From Saccharopolyspora ipomoeae (lineage in GTDB: Bacteria; Actinomycetota; Actinomycetes; Mycobacteriales; Pseudonocardiaceae), in assembly GCF_029952525.1 (NCBI RefSeq), contig NZ_JASAOF010000006.1, forward strand, positions 62,001 through 126,000: a DNA stretch of 64,000 nt, read 5' to 3'. The translations under genes were made by a program, and so were the position numbers. The notes beneath the pieces are model-generated. The model searched no databases. It saw nothing but the letters and a program-made list of their open reading frames with translations, and had not been told where the DNA came from. This document shows positions 8,173-17,693 of the stretch, piece after piece. Position 1 is the stretch's first letter; each line of letters starts with the position of its first letter.

Positions 8173-9651
8173 GTGAGCACACCCACGGTTGCGGACGCGC
8201 CGCAGAAGGGTTTCTTCGGACACCCGCGCGGTTTGTTGACGCTGTTCTTCACCGAGATGTGGGAGCGGTTCTCCTACTACGGCATGCGCGCCATCCTGGC
8301 GTACTACCTCTACTACGCGGTGTCCGAAGGTGGCCTGGGCATACCCGAGTCCACCGCGCTGTCGGTGGTCGGCGTCTACGGTGCCTCGGTTTACATGACC
8401 GGTGTCCTCGGCGGCTGGCTCGCCGACCGGATCATGGGTGCGCAGAAGGCGGTCCTCTACGGCGGCGTGATCATCATGCTCGGCCACATCGGACTGGCGC
8501 TGCCCGGTGGCATGACCACCGTGCTCATCGGTCTGGTGCTGCTGGTGATCGGTACCGGCCTGCTCAAGCCCAACGTCTCGGGCCTGGTCGGCACCCTCTA
8601 CAGCGCCGACGACAACCGGCGCGACGCCGGTTTCTCGATCTACTACATGGGCATCAACCTCGGTGCCTTCGTCGCCCCGTTCGTCGTGGGCACGCTCGGC
8701 GAGAAGGTCAACTGGCACCTCGGCTTCGGCGTCGCCGCGGTCGGCATGGCGCTGGGCCTGATCCAGTACGTCGTCGGGCAGAAGCACCTCGGCAGCGGCG
8801 GCAGCGCCCCGGTCAACCCGCTGCCCGCCGAGCACAAGGGCCGCGTCCTGGGTCGCGCCGGCGGCATCGCGCTGGCGTTCGTGGTGGTGCTGATCGGACT
8901 GTCGGTCAGCGGCGTGATGGGCCTGGAGGGCCTGGTCAACCTGATCAGCATCATCTCGGCGGTGCTGCCGGTCGTCTACTTCGCGGTGATGCTCTCCAGC
9001 AAGGAGATCACCAAGGTCGAGCGGGACCGGCTGATCGCCTACATCCCGCTGTTCCTGGCGACCGCGCTGTTCTTCCTGCTATTCGAGCAGCAGCCGAACA
9101 CGCTGGCGAACCTGGCCGAGGCCGACACCGATCTCAACGTCCTCGGTTTCGCGATCCCGGCGTCCTGGTTCCAGTCGGTGAACCCGCTGACGATCATCAT
9201 CCTCGCGCCGGTCATGGCGACGTTGTGGATGAAGCTGGGCTCGCGCCAGCCGTCCACCCCGCAGAAGTTCGTCGGCGGCCTGTTCTTCGTGGCCGTGTCG
9301 TTCCTGTGGGTCGTGCTGTCGAAGTTCGTCGGTGCCGACGACGGCAAGCACCTGCCGATCATGCTGGCGCTGGTCTTCGTGATCATGACCGTGGGTGAGC
9401 TGATGCTCTCGCCGGTCGGCCTGTCGGCCACCACCAAGCTGGCGCCGAAGGTGTTCGCCTCGCAGATGATGGGCCTGTACTGGCTCGCCCCCGCGATGGG
9501 TCAGGGCCTGGGCGCCCAGGTGGTCAAGATGTACTCGGTGGAGAACCAGCAGATGTACTTCGCGATCATCGGTGTCGCCACGATCGCCTGCGCCGGACTG
9601 CTGCTGCTGTCGGCGCGCAGCATCAAGCGCTACATGCACGGCGTGCTCTGA
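8173..9651 (+). CDS. POT/PTR family proton-dependent oligopeptide transporter
   Basis: 492-residue membrane protein of the POT family, importing di- and tripeptides with protons. The family hallmark is at the N-terminus: FFTEMWERFSYYGMRAILAYY (about residues 24-44), containing the ExxERFxYY motif. The second PTR signature follows in GFSIYYMGINLGAF. About 14 hydrophobic segments can be followed to the C-terminus. I chose GTG at 8173, seven bases after GAGAGGA; a GTG two codons upstream is too close to that site. A strong terminator follows at 9684. Confidence 0.93.
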   Translation: MSTPTVADAPQKGFFGHPRGLLTLFFTEMWERFSYYGMRAILAYYLYYAVSEGGLGIPESTALSVVGVYGASVYMTGVLGGWLADRIMGAQKAVLYGGVIIMLGHIGLALPGGMTTVLIGLVLLVIGTGLLKPNVSGLVGTLYSADDNRRDAGFSIYYMGINLGAFVAPFVVGTLGEKVNWHLGFGVAAVGMALGLIQYVVGQKHLGSGGSAPVNPLPAEHKGRVLGRAGGIALAFVVVLIGLSVSGVMGLEGLVNLISIISAVLPVVYFAVMLSSKEITKVERDRLIAYIPLFLATALFFLLFEQQPNTLANLAEADTDLNVLGFAIPASWFQSVNPLTIIILAPVMATLWMKLGSRQPSTPQKFVGGLFFVAVSFLWVVLSKFVGADDGKHLPIMLALVFVIMTVGELMLSPVGLSATTKLAPKVFASQMMGLYWLAPAMGQGLGAQVVKMYSVENQQMYFAIIGVATIACAGLLLLSARSIKRYMHGVL

Positions 9652-9683
9652 CGGTGCTCTAGCCACCAGGCGCCCGCGCGCGA

Positions 9684-9716
9684 AGGAGGCCGGTCCCCGA
9701 GCGGGACCGGCCTCCT
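9684..9716 (+). terminator. terminator after POT transporter
   Basis: A perfect 14-bp stem (9684-9697 with 9703-9716) with a 5-nt loop, 33 bp after the POT stop. The next gene is on the opposite strand and ends at 9732, so the hairpin can serve both convergent genes. Confidence 0.85.
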
Positions 9717-9731
9717 CGCGTTCCGGCGGGG

Positions 9732-11249
9732 TCAGCGCAGGTCGTAGGTGCGGGACTCGCGCGTCTCCGGGGCCGACGGGTCGGGCTCCGGGTGGCCGGG
9801 GATCGCCACGTCCTCGCCCGGCAGCGTCCCGCGGACCAGGTAGTCGGCGCCGATCCGGTCGGCCTCGTCGTTGCCGGACAGCGCCCACACGCCGTGCTTG
9901 CCCGCGTCCCGCTCGGTGACCAGCACCGACGACGGCAGCGACCGGTGCATCTCGACGGCGCCGGCGTAGGGCGTGGCCACGTCGTGCTCCGAGTTGAACA
10001 TGAGAACCGGGGGCAGTCCCTCGCCGGTGATCTTCGTGGGCTCCTGCCGGGGCGCCCGCCACGTGCGGCACGGGGCGACGGTCCAGCTGTTGAACCACGC
10101 GGCGAACGGGTGCTGGGCCGCGACCTGGCGGGAGTCGCGCTCCCACTCCGCGCGCCGGGCGGGCCACGGGGCGTCGGCGCACTCCACCGCGTTGTAGATG
10201 GCGTTGCCGTTCTCGGCCAGCGCGTCCTTCGGCACGACCATCGCCGCCAGCGCCCGGTCGTCGCCGCGCAGCTGGAAGTCCGCCAGCCCCTGGGCCAGCG
10301 GCTGCCAGTCGGACTCGCCGTAGAGGGCGTTGAAGCTGATCTCGATCAGCTCCGAGGGGCCCAGCGGGCCGCGCGGCGCCCGGCGCAGCTCGGCCTGCGT
10401 GCGCTGCCAGGCCGCCTTCACCTCGCGTCGGTCGGTGCCCAGGTGGAAGACCTGGTCGTGGCGGGCGACCCAGCCGAAGAAGTGGTCGAGGCGCTGCTGC
10501 GCGGCCACGTCCTGGGCGAGGTTGTTGCCGTACCAGATCTCCGAGGTGTCCGGGTTCACCGAGCTGTCCAGGACCATCCGGTCCACCCGCTGCGGGAACA
10601 GCTGCCCGTAGACCGCGCCCAGGTAGGTGCCGTAGGAGTAGCCCAGGAAGCTGATCTTCTGCTCGCCCAGCGCGGCCCGGATGGTGTCCATGTCGCGGGT
10701 GTTGGTGGGCGTGTTCAGGTGAGGCAGGTACTTGCCCGCGCGCTGCGCGCAGCCGTCGGCGTAGGTCTCGGCGCGCTGCCAGTTCGCCTCCCGGGCGGCG
10801 GGGGAGTCCGGGTCGGGCAACGGGTTGGTCCAGTAGCTCGCCGGGTCGACGCAGTGGATCGGGGCGCTGTGCGCGGTGTTGCGGGTGTCGAAGCCGATCA
10901 GGTCGTAGGAGTCGCGGACCTCCGGCGGGACCAGCCCGGCCAGCGTGCCCGCGAAGTCCACGCCCGGCCCGCCCGGGCCGCCGGGGTTGACCAGCAGCGA
11001 TCCCTTGCGGGCCTGCGGGTTGCGGGCCGGCAGCTTGGAGACCAGCAGCGGGATCCGCTCACCGCCGGGGTTCGCGTGGTCCAGCGGGACCTCGACGGTG
11101 GCGCACGTCAGCTGCGGGTAGGGCGTGGCGACGTCCTGCGGGCACGGGCCGAACCGCGGGGCCGGTTGCGCGACGGCGGGGCCGGCCGTCGCGGGTGCGA
11201 CGGCCAGCGCGGCCACCGCCGCCAGGCCGAGCGCGATCGAACGCTTCAC
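9732..11249 (-). CDS. secreted alpha/beta hydrolase, tripeptidyl aminopeptidase-like
   Basis: 505 residues with a Sec signal peptide (KR, a hydrophobic stretch, AxA near residues 22-28). An alpha/beta-hydrolase fold carries the oxyanion segment NPGGPGGPG and nucleophile elbow GYSYG. A catalytic His is likely in DAGKHGVW near the C-terminus, within the TAP-like C-terminal domain. Secreted actinomycete tripeptidyl aminopeptidases of the SlpD/E/TAP group share this plan and trim N-terminal tripeptides from extracellular proteins. Its convergent neighbour is a peptide importer, which fits peptide scavenging. Exact specificity is not visible. Confidence 0.88.
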   Translation of the reverse strand: MKRSIALGLAAVAALAVAPATAGPAVAQPAPRFGPCPQDVATPYPQLTCATVEVPLDHANPGGERIPLLVSKLPARNPQARKGSLLVNPGGPGGPGVDFAGTLAGLVPPEVRDSYDLIGFDTRNTAHSAPIHCVDPASYWTNPLPDPDSPAAREANWQRAETYADGCAQRAGKYLPHLNTPTNTRDMDTIRAALGEQKISFLGYSYGTYLGAVYGQLFPQRVDRMVLDSSVNPDTSEIWYGNNLAQDVAAQQRLDHFFGWVARHDQVFHLGTDRREVKAAWQRTQAELRRAPRGPLGPSELIEISFNALYGESDWQPLAQGLADFQLRGDDRALAAMVVPKDALAENGNAIYNAVECADAPWPARRAEWERDSRQVAAQHPFAAWFNSWTVAPCRTWRAPRQEPTKITGEGLPPVLMFNSEHDVATPYAGAVEMHRSLPSSVLVTERDAGKHGVWALSGNDEADRIGADYLVRGTLPGEDVAIPGHPEPDPSAPETRESRTYDLR

Positions 11250-11347
11250 GTGAGCTCCTCAGACGCGTGGAGGCAGTTGATCTCGCAGCCTAGGAGCGGC
11301 AGGGGAGGTGATCGGCGGACTCGGTGCCGTGTCGCCGGAAGGGGGTG

Positions 11348-13450
11348 TCAGCTTCGCCCGGCCAGGTGAGTCCCGGTGAGGTGGGAGTCGGTGCCCAGCT
11401 CGCGCGCCAGCTCGTCGAGGATCTGGGTCGTGCGGTCCAGGAACCGGACGCTGCGGTGCAGCGACGTGGGCCCGTCGGTGAGCGACTCGGACAGGTCGTG
11501 CAGCTCGTCGGAGCGGCGGTGCGCCGCGGCAAGCGCCTCGTCGAAGGGAACCTGGCCCTCGTCGGTGAGCGCGTCGGCGGCGTCGGCCAGCGCCCACAGG
11601 TGCTCGGCCAGCCGGTCCCGGGTGTCGGCGTCGACCATCTCGGCGGCGTCGCCCAGCGCCACCGACAGGTTGCGGACGTAGTACGCGCAGCCGCTGAGCT
11701 TGGCGGCCATCCGCTGGACCTGGCTGCGCCGCGACCGGAACCGGTAGACCGTCAGCGGGTTGGCGCTGGTGAGCACCTTCTGCAGCGCGTCGTCCAGGGC
11801 GCGGGTGGGTTCCTGCAGGCCGGAGGCGGTGCCGTGCTCGCTGAGCTCGGTGCCGGTGCTGCGCAGGAAGTCCCGCAGCGCTTCGAGGAACTCGGAGGTG
11901 TTGTTGCGGACGACCTCGCGGGTGCGGGTGGGCAGCACGAACACCGCCGCCAGCACCCCGGCCAGCGCGCCCACCGCGGTCTCGGCCAGCCGCGTCTCCA
12001 GCACCGAGGCGTCGAACGTGCCGAGCATCCCGTACAGCGCGCCGAGCAGCGTGGTGATGAAGAACGTCATCGCCGCGTAGGAGTAGCCGACGAAGTAGAA
12101 CGCCAGGAACACGCACAGCAGGATCACCGACAGCTCCGCGGTGAGGTCGCCGCCGACCTGCGCGGCGACCAGGATCCCCGCCAGCACCCCGAAGATGGTG
12201 CCCGCCGTGCGCTGCCAGGCGCGCACCAGCAGCTCGCCCCGGCTGTTGGTGCTGATGAACACCACGAACGCGGTGATCACCGCCCAGTACCAGCGGTTCG
12301 GCGAGACGAGCTGGCCCAGCACGATCGCCAGCCCGGCCGCGACGGTGACCTGGATGGCGGTGCGCAGCTCCGGGCGGGCCAGCCCGGTCTGCTCGTCGGC
12401 GGGCTCCTCGGTCTCGTCGGCGACGTCGGCCTCGGTGTCGTCGGTGCGTTCGCCCAGCTCACCGGTCGCCTCGGCCAGCTCGGCCAGCTCGGTGCCGAGG
12501 CTGCGGATGGCCATCGCCACGTCGACCGAACCGCGGTCCTCGATCTGCTCGGAGACCCGGCGGGTCGTGTTGCGGATCTCGCGCGGACGGCTCTCCAGCA
12601 CCGACAGCAGCGCGCCGACCGCGTGCGGCACCACACCACCACCGCTGGGGTGGTCGACCAGCCGCAGCAGCCGGGTCACCAGGTTCTCCGCGGCCAGCTC
12701 CACGTCGAGTATCCGCTGCCGCAGCACGGTGCGGCCGGCCTCGGAGAGCTCGTCCATCCGGCCGACGGTGCTCTCCAGCATCAGCGAGGTCTCGTTGAGC
12801 CGGGCGGAGCGGTTGTGCAGCTTGCGCCGCCGGGCCGCCGAGTCCGGCTGGTCGGCGACGTCGCGGACCGCGTGCAGCAACCCGTGCACCTGGGCGCGCA
12901 GCGTGCGCCGCCCGCGCGCGAGCACCCCTTCCGGGTCGTCGCGCAGCACCAGGAACCGCAGGCCCGCCGCGGCGAGCGTGCCCAGCAGCACGGCGACCAC
13001 CAGCGCCGGGAACTGGGCGGGCTGCGGGCGCAGGAACATCGCGAAGAAGTAGCCCATGAACGCGACCATGCCCAGCGGGAAGAACCGGGGTCCGAACCGC
13101 CGCACGTAGACCGCGACGAAGATGACCGCCAGGAACACCGCGCTGTGCAGCGGTGGCGAGAACTGGGTGGCGATCGACAACCCGAGCGCCGCCAGCACCG
13201 GCAGCGGCAGCAGCGCGTAGGTGATCGCCTGGCCTCGCCGGTCCGGGTCGTTGACGCCCAGCGAGCCGTTGATCGCCACCACCGCGCCGATCATGGCGCT
13301 GGGCAGCGGCTGCTGCCACCAGGCCAGCAGCGGCACGGCGACCGCCAGCGTCAGGGCGACGGCCAGCGTCACGCGGATCGCGGTGCGCAGCCTTCGCAAC
13401 GACGGGTCGGACGCGAGGAAGCGGTTCCACCACTCGCTGGCCACGCGCAC
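11348..13450 (-). CDS. FUSC family membrane protein
   Basis: 700 residues with two clusters of hydrophobic helices: about residues 25-165, and about 365-510 including the FUSC-like block NRWYWAVITAFVVFIS. They are separated by a large cytoplasmic region rich in charged helices, and a long soluble C-terminal part follows. This duplicated layout is that of the fusaric-acid-resistance/YccS family, putative efflux of aromatic acids or other small molecules. ATG at 13450. It lies 60 bp downstream of a TetR-type regulator on the same strand and may be co-transcribed with it. Confidence 0.85.
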   Translation of the reverse strand: MRVASEWWNRFLASDPSLRRLRTAIRVTLAVALTLAVAVPLLAWWQQPLPSAMIGAVVAINGSLGVNDPDRRGQAITYALLPLPVLAALGLSIATQFSPPLHSAVFLAVIFVAVYVRRFGPRFFPLGMVAFMGYFFAMFLRPQPAQFPALVVAVLLGTLAAAGLRFLVLRDDPEGVLARGRRTLRAQVHGLLHAVRDVADQPDSAARRRKLHNRSARLNETSLMLESTVGRMDELSEAGRTVLRQRILDVELAAENLVTRLLRLVDHPSGGGVVPHAVGALLSVLESRPREIRNTTRRVSEQIEDRGSVDVAMAIRSLGTELAELAEATGELGERTDDTEADVADETEEPADEQTGLARPELRTAIQVTVAAGLAIVLGQLVSPNRWYWAVITAFVVFISTNSRGELLVRAWQRTAGTIFGVLAGILVAAQVGGDLTAELSVILLCVFLAFYFVGYSYAAMTFFITTLLGALYGMLGTFDASVLETRLAETAVGALAGVLAAVFVLPTRTREVVRNNTSEFLEALRDFLRSTGTELSEHGTASGLQEPTRALDDALQKVLTSANPLTVYRFRSRRSQVQRMAAKLSGCAYYVRNLSVALGDAAEMVDADTRDRLAEHLWALADAADALTDEGQVPFDEALAAAHRRSDELHDLSESLTDGPTSLHRSVRFLDRTTQILDELARELGTDSHLTGTHLAGRS

Positions 13451-13510
13451 TCCTTCACCTCGGCCGACCCGTGACGTGAGGCTACGCCGAACGGGACTCG
13501 CGCTGTGGGA

Positions 13511-14104
13511 TCAGCGGCCCCGGTGGCGTCGCACGCTCTCCTCGACGACGTCGAGCACCGAGACCAGGTGCCGGTCGGGCAGACCCATCGCCAGGTGCGA
13601 GACCAGGCCCTCCAGAACCAGTTCCAGGTAGGCGGTGAGCACGTCGACGTCGACGTCGTCGCGCAGGTTGCCGGACTGGTGCTGCCACTGCAGACGTGCC
13701 CGGGTGGCGGCGGTGAGCGCCTCGGATCGCTGCGCCCACCGCTCCCGGAACTCGTGGTCGGTGCGCAGCCGGCGGGAGACCTCCAGCCGGGTTCCCAGCC
13801 AGTCCGCGCCTAGCGCGCGGGCTTCCGCACCGGCGGGTTCCTGGAGCAGGTTGCGCATCACCTGCACCAGGCCCTGCTCGGCGACGACGTCGGCCATCCG
13901 CGCCGCGTCGTCCTCCGCCAGGGCGAGGAACAGCGATTCCTTGTCCTTGAAGTGGTGGAAGATCGCGCCGCGCGACAGGCCGGTTGCTTCTTCCAGGCGC
14001 CGGACGGTGGCACCCTCGTACCCGAAGCGCGCGAAGCAGGACCGCGAACCGTCGAGGATCTGACGGCGTCGCGCGTCCAAGTGGTCCTGGCTGACCCGGG
14101 GCAT
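13511..14104 (-). CDS. acnR: TetR family regulator, AcnR-like
   Basis: 197 residues. The N-terminal TetR helix-turn-helix spans about residues 10-57 (RRQILDGSRSCF, then GYEGATVRRLEEATGLSRGA and IFHHFKDKESLFLALA). The pattern of the whole protein is very like AcnR, the repressor of aconitase in corynebacteria and other actinobacteria. Start ATG at 14104 (MPRVSQDHLDARR); upstream in-frame ATG at 14176 is less likely. Unlike the usual arrangement there is no aconitase gene beside it: the neighbours are a FUSC protein downstream and egtA divergent. A 10-bp palindrome lies 40 bp upstream. The symbol is by resemblance only. Confidence 0.72.
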   Translation of the reverse strand: MPRVSQDHLDARRRQILDGSRSCFARFGYEGATVRRLEEATGLSRGAIFHHFKDKESLFLALAEDDAARMADVVAEQGLVQVMRNLLQEPAGAEARALGADWLGTRLEVSRRLRTDHEFRERWAQRSEALTAATRARLQWQHQSGNLRDDVDVDVLTAYLELVLEGLVSHLAMGLPDRHLVSVLDVVEESVRRHRGR

Positions 14105-14143
14105 GCCGTGAATCCTCGCAGGACGGTCCCGGCCATCGCAATC

Positions 14144-14153
14144 CGTACGTACG
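14144..14153. promoter_or_regulatory. candidate AcnR/TetR operator palindrome
   Basis: CGTACGTACG is a perfect 10-bp palindrome 40 bp upstream of the TetR start. Corynebacterial AcnR sites contain GTAC-type half-sites, so autoregulation is plausible. No experimental support. Confidence 0.4.
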
Positions 14154-14320
14154 TTTTGTTGGCGTTTCGGGCGCATCGCACCCGAACAGGTCCGCTGTGG
14201 GCGGTTCTCGGCTCATCCGGACCGCCCGACGGCCGGGCGATAACAGCTGCGCGGGGGCAGAACAAGGCTCGCGACTGTCAGAGGTGGACGGTAGCGTCAG
14301 TAACCGGCCAATCACGGGCG

Positions 14321-15568
14321 GTGATCATCTTGCCGATATCTGCCGATCGTTCAGCCGATCCTTCAGCCGACGAGTTCCCGACCTCGCGAGTCCGCACCCG
14401 AGCGGAGGCCGAGGCCTACGTCGCCTCGGTGTGCTTCAAGCACGGCCCTCCGCGCCTGCTGGGCGTCGAACTCGAATGGACCGTGCACCACCGATCCGAT
14501 CCGGGACGTGCCCTCGACGCCGCGACGCTGGTCGCCGCGCTCGGCCCGCACGCACCCCGCTCCCTGGTCCCCGACAGCCCCCAGCAGGCGCTGCCGAACG
14601 GCTCCGTGCTCACCGTTGAGCCGGGTGGCCAGGTCGAGATCTCCAGTCTTCCCACCACGTCGCTGCGCTCGCTGCTGAGCGTGGTCGCCGCCGACTCCGA
14701 CTACCTGCGCCGCCTCGTCGAGCGCGCGGGCCTGGTCCTCGGCGACAGCGGCATCGACCCGCACCGGTACCCGCACCGGATCCTGCAGGTGCCGCGCTAC
14801 CGGGCCATGGAGAACGCGTTCGACCGGATCGGCCTGGACGGCAGGCTGATGATGTGCAGCACCGCCGGCGTCCAGGTGTGCCTGGACGCCGGTGAACCCG
14901 ACCGGATCGCCGCGCGCTGGAACGCGCTGCACGCCCTCGGCCCGGTGATGATCGCGGCCTTCGCGAACTCGCCCCGGCTGTTCGGCGAGGACACCGGTTG
15001 GGCCTCGACCCGCACCCGGGTGCTGCTCGACACCGACCCGCCGCGCACCAGACCCGGCCCCACCAAGGGCGACCCGGTCACCGGCTGGGCGCGGCGGATG
15101 CTGGACATGTCGCTGGTGTGCCGCAGGCGCGACGGCGACGACTGGTCGGCGCCGGCCGGGCTGAGCTTCGCCGAGTGGATCCACGGCGGGCTGCCGGACC
15201 CACCCACCCACGACGACCTCGACTACCACCTGACCACGGTGTTCCCGCCGGTCCGCGCCCGCGGCTACCTGGAGGTCCGCTACCTGGACGCGCAGTCCGG
15301 GACGAACTGGATGTTGCCGACGGCCGCGCTCGCCGCGCTGTTCGGCGACGAGTCCGTGGTGGACAAGGTGGCGGTGATGGCCGCACCCGCGGCTGGGCGT
15401 TGGGTGCACGCCGCCCGCTTCGGGCTCGCCGACCCGGTGCTGGCGCGCTGCGCCCGCGAGATCTTCGACCTGGCCTGCCGACTGCTCGACCGCCTCGGCG
15501 ACGGTGTCGGCGACGGTTTGTCGGACCGCCTCGCCGAGCACCTGGCTCAACGGCTCGCCCGAGCCTGA
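14321..15568 (+). CDS. egtA: EgtA, glutamate-cysteine ligase of ergothioneine pathway
   Basis: ATP-dependent ligase making gamma-glutamylcysteine, the sulfur donor for EgtB. 415 residues, typical for actinobacterial EgtA. The GCS2-type fold shows LGVELEWTVH (glutamate-binding strand), EPGGQVEISS, and YRAMENAFDRIG followed by CSTAGVQVCLD. The GTG at 14321 is the start I prefer; the frame upstream is open but lacks coding character. It is the first gene of egtABCD and is separated by 32 bp from egtB. No egtE-like PLP lyase is adjacent. Confidence 0.9.
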   Translation: MIILPISADRSADPSADEFPTSRVRTRAEAEAYVASVCFKHGPPRLLGVELEWTVHHRSDPGRALDAATLVAALGPHAPRSLVPDSPQQALPNGSVLTVEPGGQVEISSLPTTSLRSLLSVVAADSDYLRRLVERAGLVLGDSGIDPHRYPHRILQVPRYRAMENAFDRIGLDGRLMMCSTAGVQVCLDAGEPDRIAARWNALHALGPVMIAAFANSPRLFGEDTGWASTRTRVLLDTDPPRTRPGPTKGDPVTGWARRMLDMSLVCRRRDGDDWSAPAGLSFAEWIHGGLPDPPTHDDLDYHLTTVFPPVRARGYLEVRYLDAQSGTNWMLPTAALAALFGDESVVDKVAVMAAPAAGRWVHAARFGLADPVLARCAREIFDLACRLLDRLGDGVGDGLSDRLAEHLAQRLARA

Positions 15569-15600
15569 CCCGATCCCGTCACGACCTGGAGGAGTGCGCG

Positions 15601-16929
15601 GTGAAAGAACTGCAGGAACTGGGAACCGAAGACCTGCGCGAGCACGTCGCCACCGAGCTCGCCCGCACCCGCCGGCGCAGCGCTCGGCTCACCGACGCCG
15701 TCGACGACGAAGACCTCGTCAAGCAGCACTCGCCGCTGATGTCGCCGCTGGTGTGGGACCTCGCGCACGTCGGCAGCCAGGAGGAGCTGTGGCTGGTGCG
15801 CGACGTGGGAGGGCGCGAACCGATCCGGCCCGACATCGACGACCTCTACGACGCCTTCCAGCACCGCCGCGCCGACCGCCCCGAGCTGCCGCTGCTCGGC
15901 CCTCGCGAAGCGCGGGACTACATCGGCACCGTGCGCGAGAAGGTCTTCGACCTCCTCGACGACGCCCCGCTGGAGGGGCGCAGGCTCGTCGAGCAGGCGT
16001 TCGCGTTCGGCATGATCGTGCAGCACGAGCAGCAGCACGACGAGACCATGCTGGCCACCCACCAGCTCCGCGACGGCCCGCCCGCGCTGCACGCCGAACC
16101 GCCGACCGCCGCACCTGCCGAAGCGCTGCCCGGCGAGGTGTTCGTGCCCGGCGGACCGTTCACGATGGGAACCTCCACCGAGGCGTGGGCGCTGGACAAC
16201 GAGCGCCCGGCGCACGAGGTGCACGTCGACGCGTTCTACCTGGACACCACGCCGGTCACCAACGCCGAGTTCGCGCGGTTCATCGACGCGGGCGGCTACC
16301 GGGATCCGCAGTGGTGGAGCGAAACCGGGTCGCGCTACCGCGCCAAGGCCTCGCTGGAGGCACCGAGGTTCTGGTTCCGCGACGGCGACCGGTGGTGGCG
16401 CCGCCGCTTCGGCCACGTCGAGGAGGTGCCCGGCGACGAACCCGTGGTGCACGTCAGCTTCCACGAGGCCGAGGCCTACGCGGCCTGGGCGGGCAAGCGC
16501 CTGCCCACCGAGGCCGAGTGGGAGAAGGCCGCCCGCTACGACCCCGCCACCGGCCGATCACGCCGCTACCCCTGGGGCGACGACGAACCCGACGAGACCC
16601 GGGCGAACCTCGGGCAGCGGCACCTGCGGCCGGCACCGGCCGGGGCCTACCCGCTGGGCGAGGCTCCGTGCGGGGCGCGGCAGCTCATCGGCGACGTGTG
16701 GGAGTGGACCTCCAGCGACTTCCTGCCGTACCCGGGCTTCGTCGCGTTCCCGTACCGCGAGTACTCGGAGGTGTTCTTCGGCTCCGATCACAAGGTGCTG
16801 CGCGGCGGCTCGTTCGGCACCGACCGCGCCGCGTGCCGGGGCACGTTCCGCAACTGGGACTTCCCGATCCGGCGGCAGATCTTCGCGGGCTTCCGCTGCG
16901 CCCGCACCCCGCTCCCGGACGAGCGCTGA
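15601..16929 (+). CDS. egtB: EgtB, hercynine oxygenase / sulfoxide synthase
   Basis: Non-haem iron enzyme joining hercynine and gamma-glutamylcysteine with O2 to give the sulfoxide. 442 residues. The N-terminal DinB-like domain carries the iron-binding pattern HX3HXE in QHEQQHDETM, with a further His in WDLAHVGSQEE. The C-terminal FGE-sulfatase-like domain contains FTMGTSTEAWALDNERPAHE and the C-terminal CRGTFRNWDFP, with GFRCAR at the end. GTG start at 15601 after GGAGGAG. The stop is followed two bases later by egtC. Confidence 0.95.
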   Translation: MKELQELGTEDLREHVATELARTRRRSARLTDAVDDEDLVKQHSPLMSPLVWDLAHVGSQEELWLVRDVGGREPIRPDIDDLYDAFQHRRADRPELPLLGPREARDYIGTVREKVFDLLDDAPLEGRRLVEQAFAFGMIVQHEQQHDETMLATHQLRDGPPALHAEPPTAAPAEALPGEVFVPGGPFTMGTSTEAWALDNERPAHEVHVDAFYLDTTPVTNAEFARFIDAGGYRDPQWWSETGSRYRAKASLEAPRFWFRDGDRWWRRRFGHVEEVPGDEPVVHVSFHEAEAYAAWAGKRLPTEAEWEKAARYDPATGRSRRYPWGDDEPDETRANLGQRHLRPAPAGAYPLGEAPCGARQLIGDVWEWTSSDFLPYPGFVAFPYREYSEVFFGSDHKVLRGGSFGTDRAACRGTFRNWDFPIRRQIFAGFRCARTPLPDER

Positions 16930-16931
16930 GC

Positions 16932-17693
16932 ATGTGCAGGCACCTGGGTTACCTCGGGACACCGGTGTCGCTGGCCGAGCTGCTGCTCGCCCCGGCGCAC
17001 TCGCTGCTGGAGCAGTCGTGGGCGCCGAACGACATGCGCGGCGGCGGGACCGTCAACGCCGACGGCTTCGGCGCGGGCTGGTTCCGCCACGACGGCACCA
17101 CCGGGACCTACCGCAACGGAGCGGCGATGTGGACCGATACGTCGTTCCCGGCCCTGGCCCGCGAACTGCGGGTCCCGGCGGTGGTGGCGGCGGTGCGCTC
17201 GGCGACCGTCGGCATGCCGGTCGGGCCCGAGCTGTGCGCGCCGCTGACCGACGGGCGGTGGCTGTTCAGCCACAACGGGAAGGTCGGCGGTTGGCCGGAT
17301 ACGCTGGCCAAGCTCGCGTCCCGGCTGGACCCCGCGGACCTGCTCACCGCCCAGCCCACCGATTCCGCCGTGCTGTGGGCGCTGCTGCGGCAGCTCCTCG
17401 ACGACGGCGCCGCGCCCGAAGACGCCGTGCCCCGGCTGGTGCGGGAGGTGCACGCCGCCGCGCCCGAGTCGCGGCTGAACCTGCTGCTGTCCGACGGCAC
17501 CCGGATCGTGGCCACCACCTGGACGCACTCGCTGTGGGTGCGCCGGGAACCGGGCGCGGTGACCGTCACGTCCGAACCCTTCGGCCCCGCGGACCCGTGG
17601 GTCGAGATCCCCGACCGCTGCCTGGTGGTCGCCGACGCCGAGCACACCGAAGTCGTCTCCCTGGGGGAGGATTCGTGCGACATCCCGAACTGA
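16932..17693 (+). CDS. egtC: EgtC, gamma-glutamyl hercynylcysteine sulfoxide amidohydrolase
   Basis: Class II (Ntn-type) glutamine-amidotransferase-like hydrolase that removes the glutamyl group from the EgtB product. 253 residues. The nucleophile is Cys2 in MCRHLGYLG, exposed after Met removal. NADGFGAGWF and FSHNGKV are the expected amidotransferase motifs. It starts 2 bp after the egtB stop and overlaps egtD by 19 bp, so the cluster is tightly coupled. Confidence 0.94.
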   Translation: MCRHLGYLGTPVSLAELLLAPAHSLLEQSWAPNDMRGGGTVNADGFGAGWFRHDGTTGTYRNGAAMWTDTSFPALARELRVPAVVAAVRSATVGMPVGPELCAPLTDGRWLFSHNGKVGGWPDTLAKLASRLDPADLLTAQPTDSAVLWALLRQLLDDGAAPEDAVPRLVREVHAAAPESRLNLLLSDGTRIVATTWTHSLWVRREPGAVTVTSEPFGPADPWVEIPDRCLVVADAEHTEVVSLGEDSCDIPN

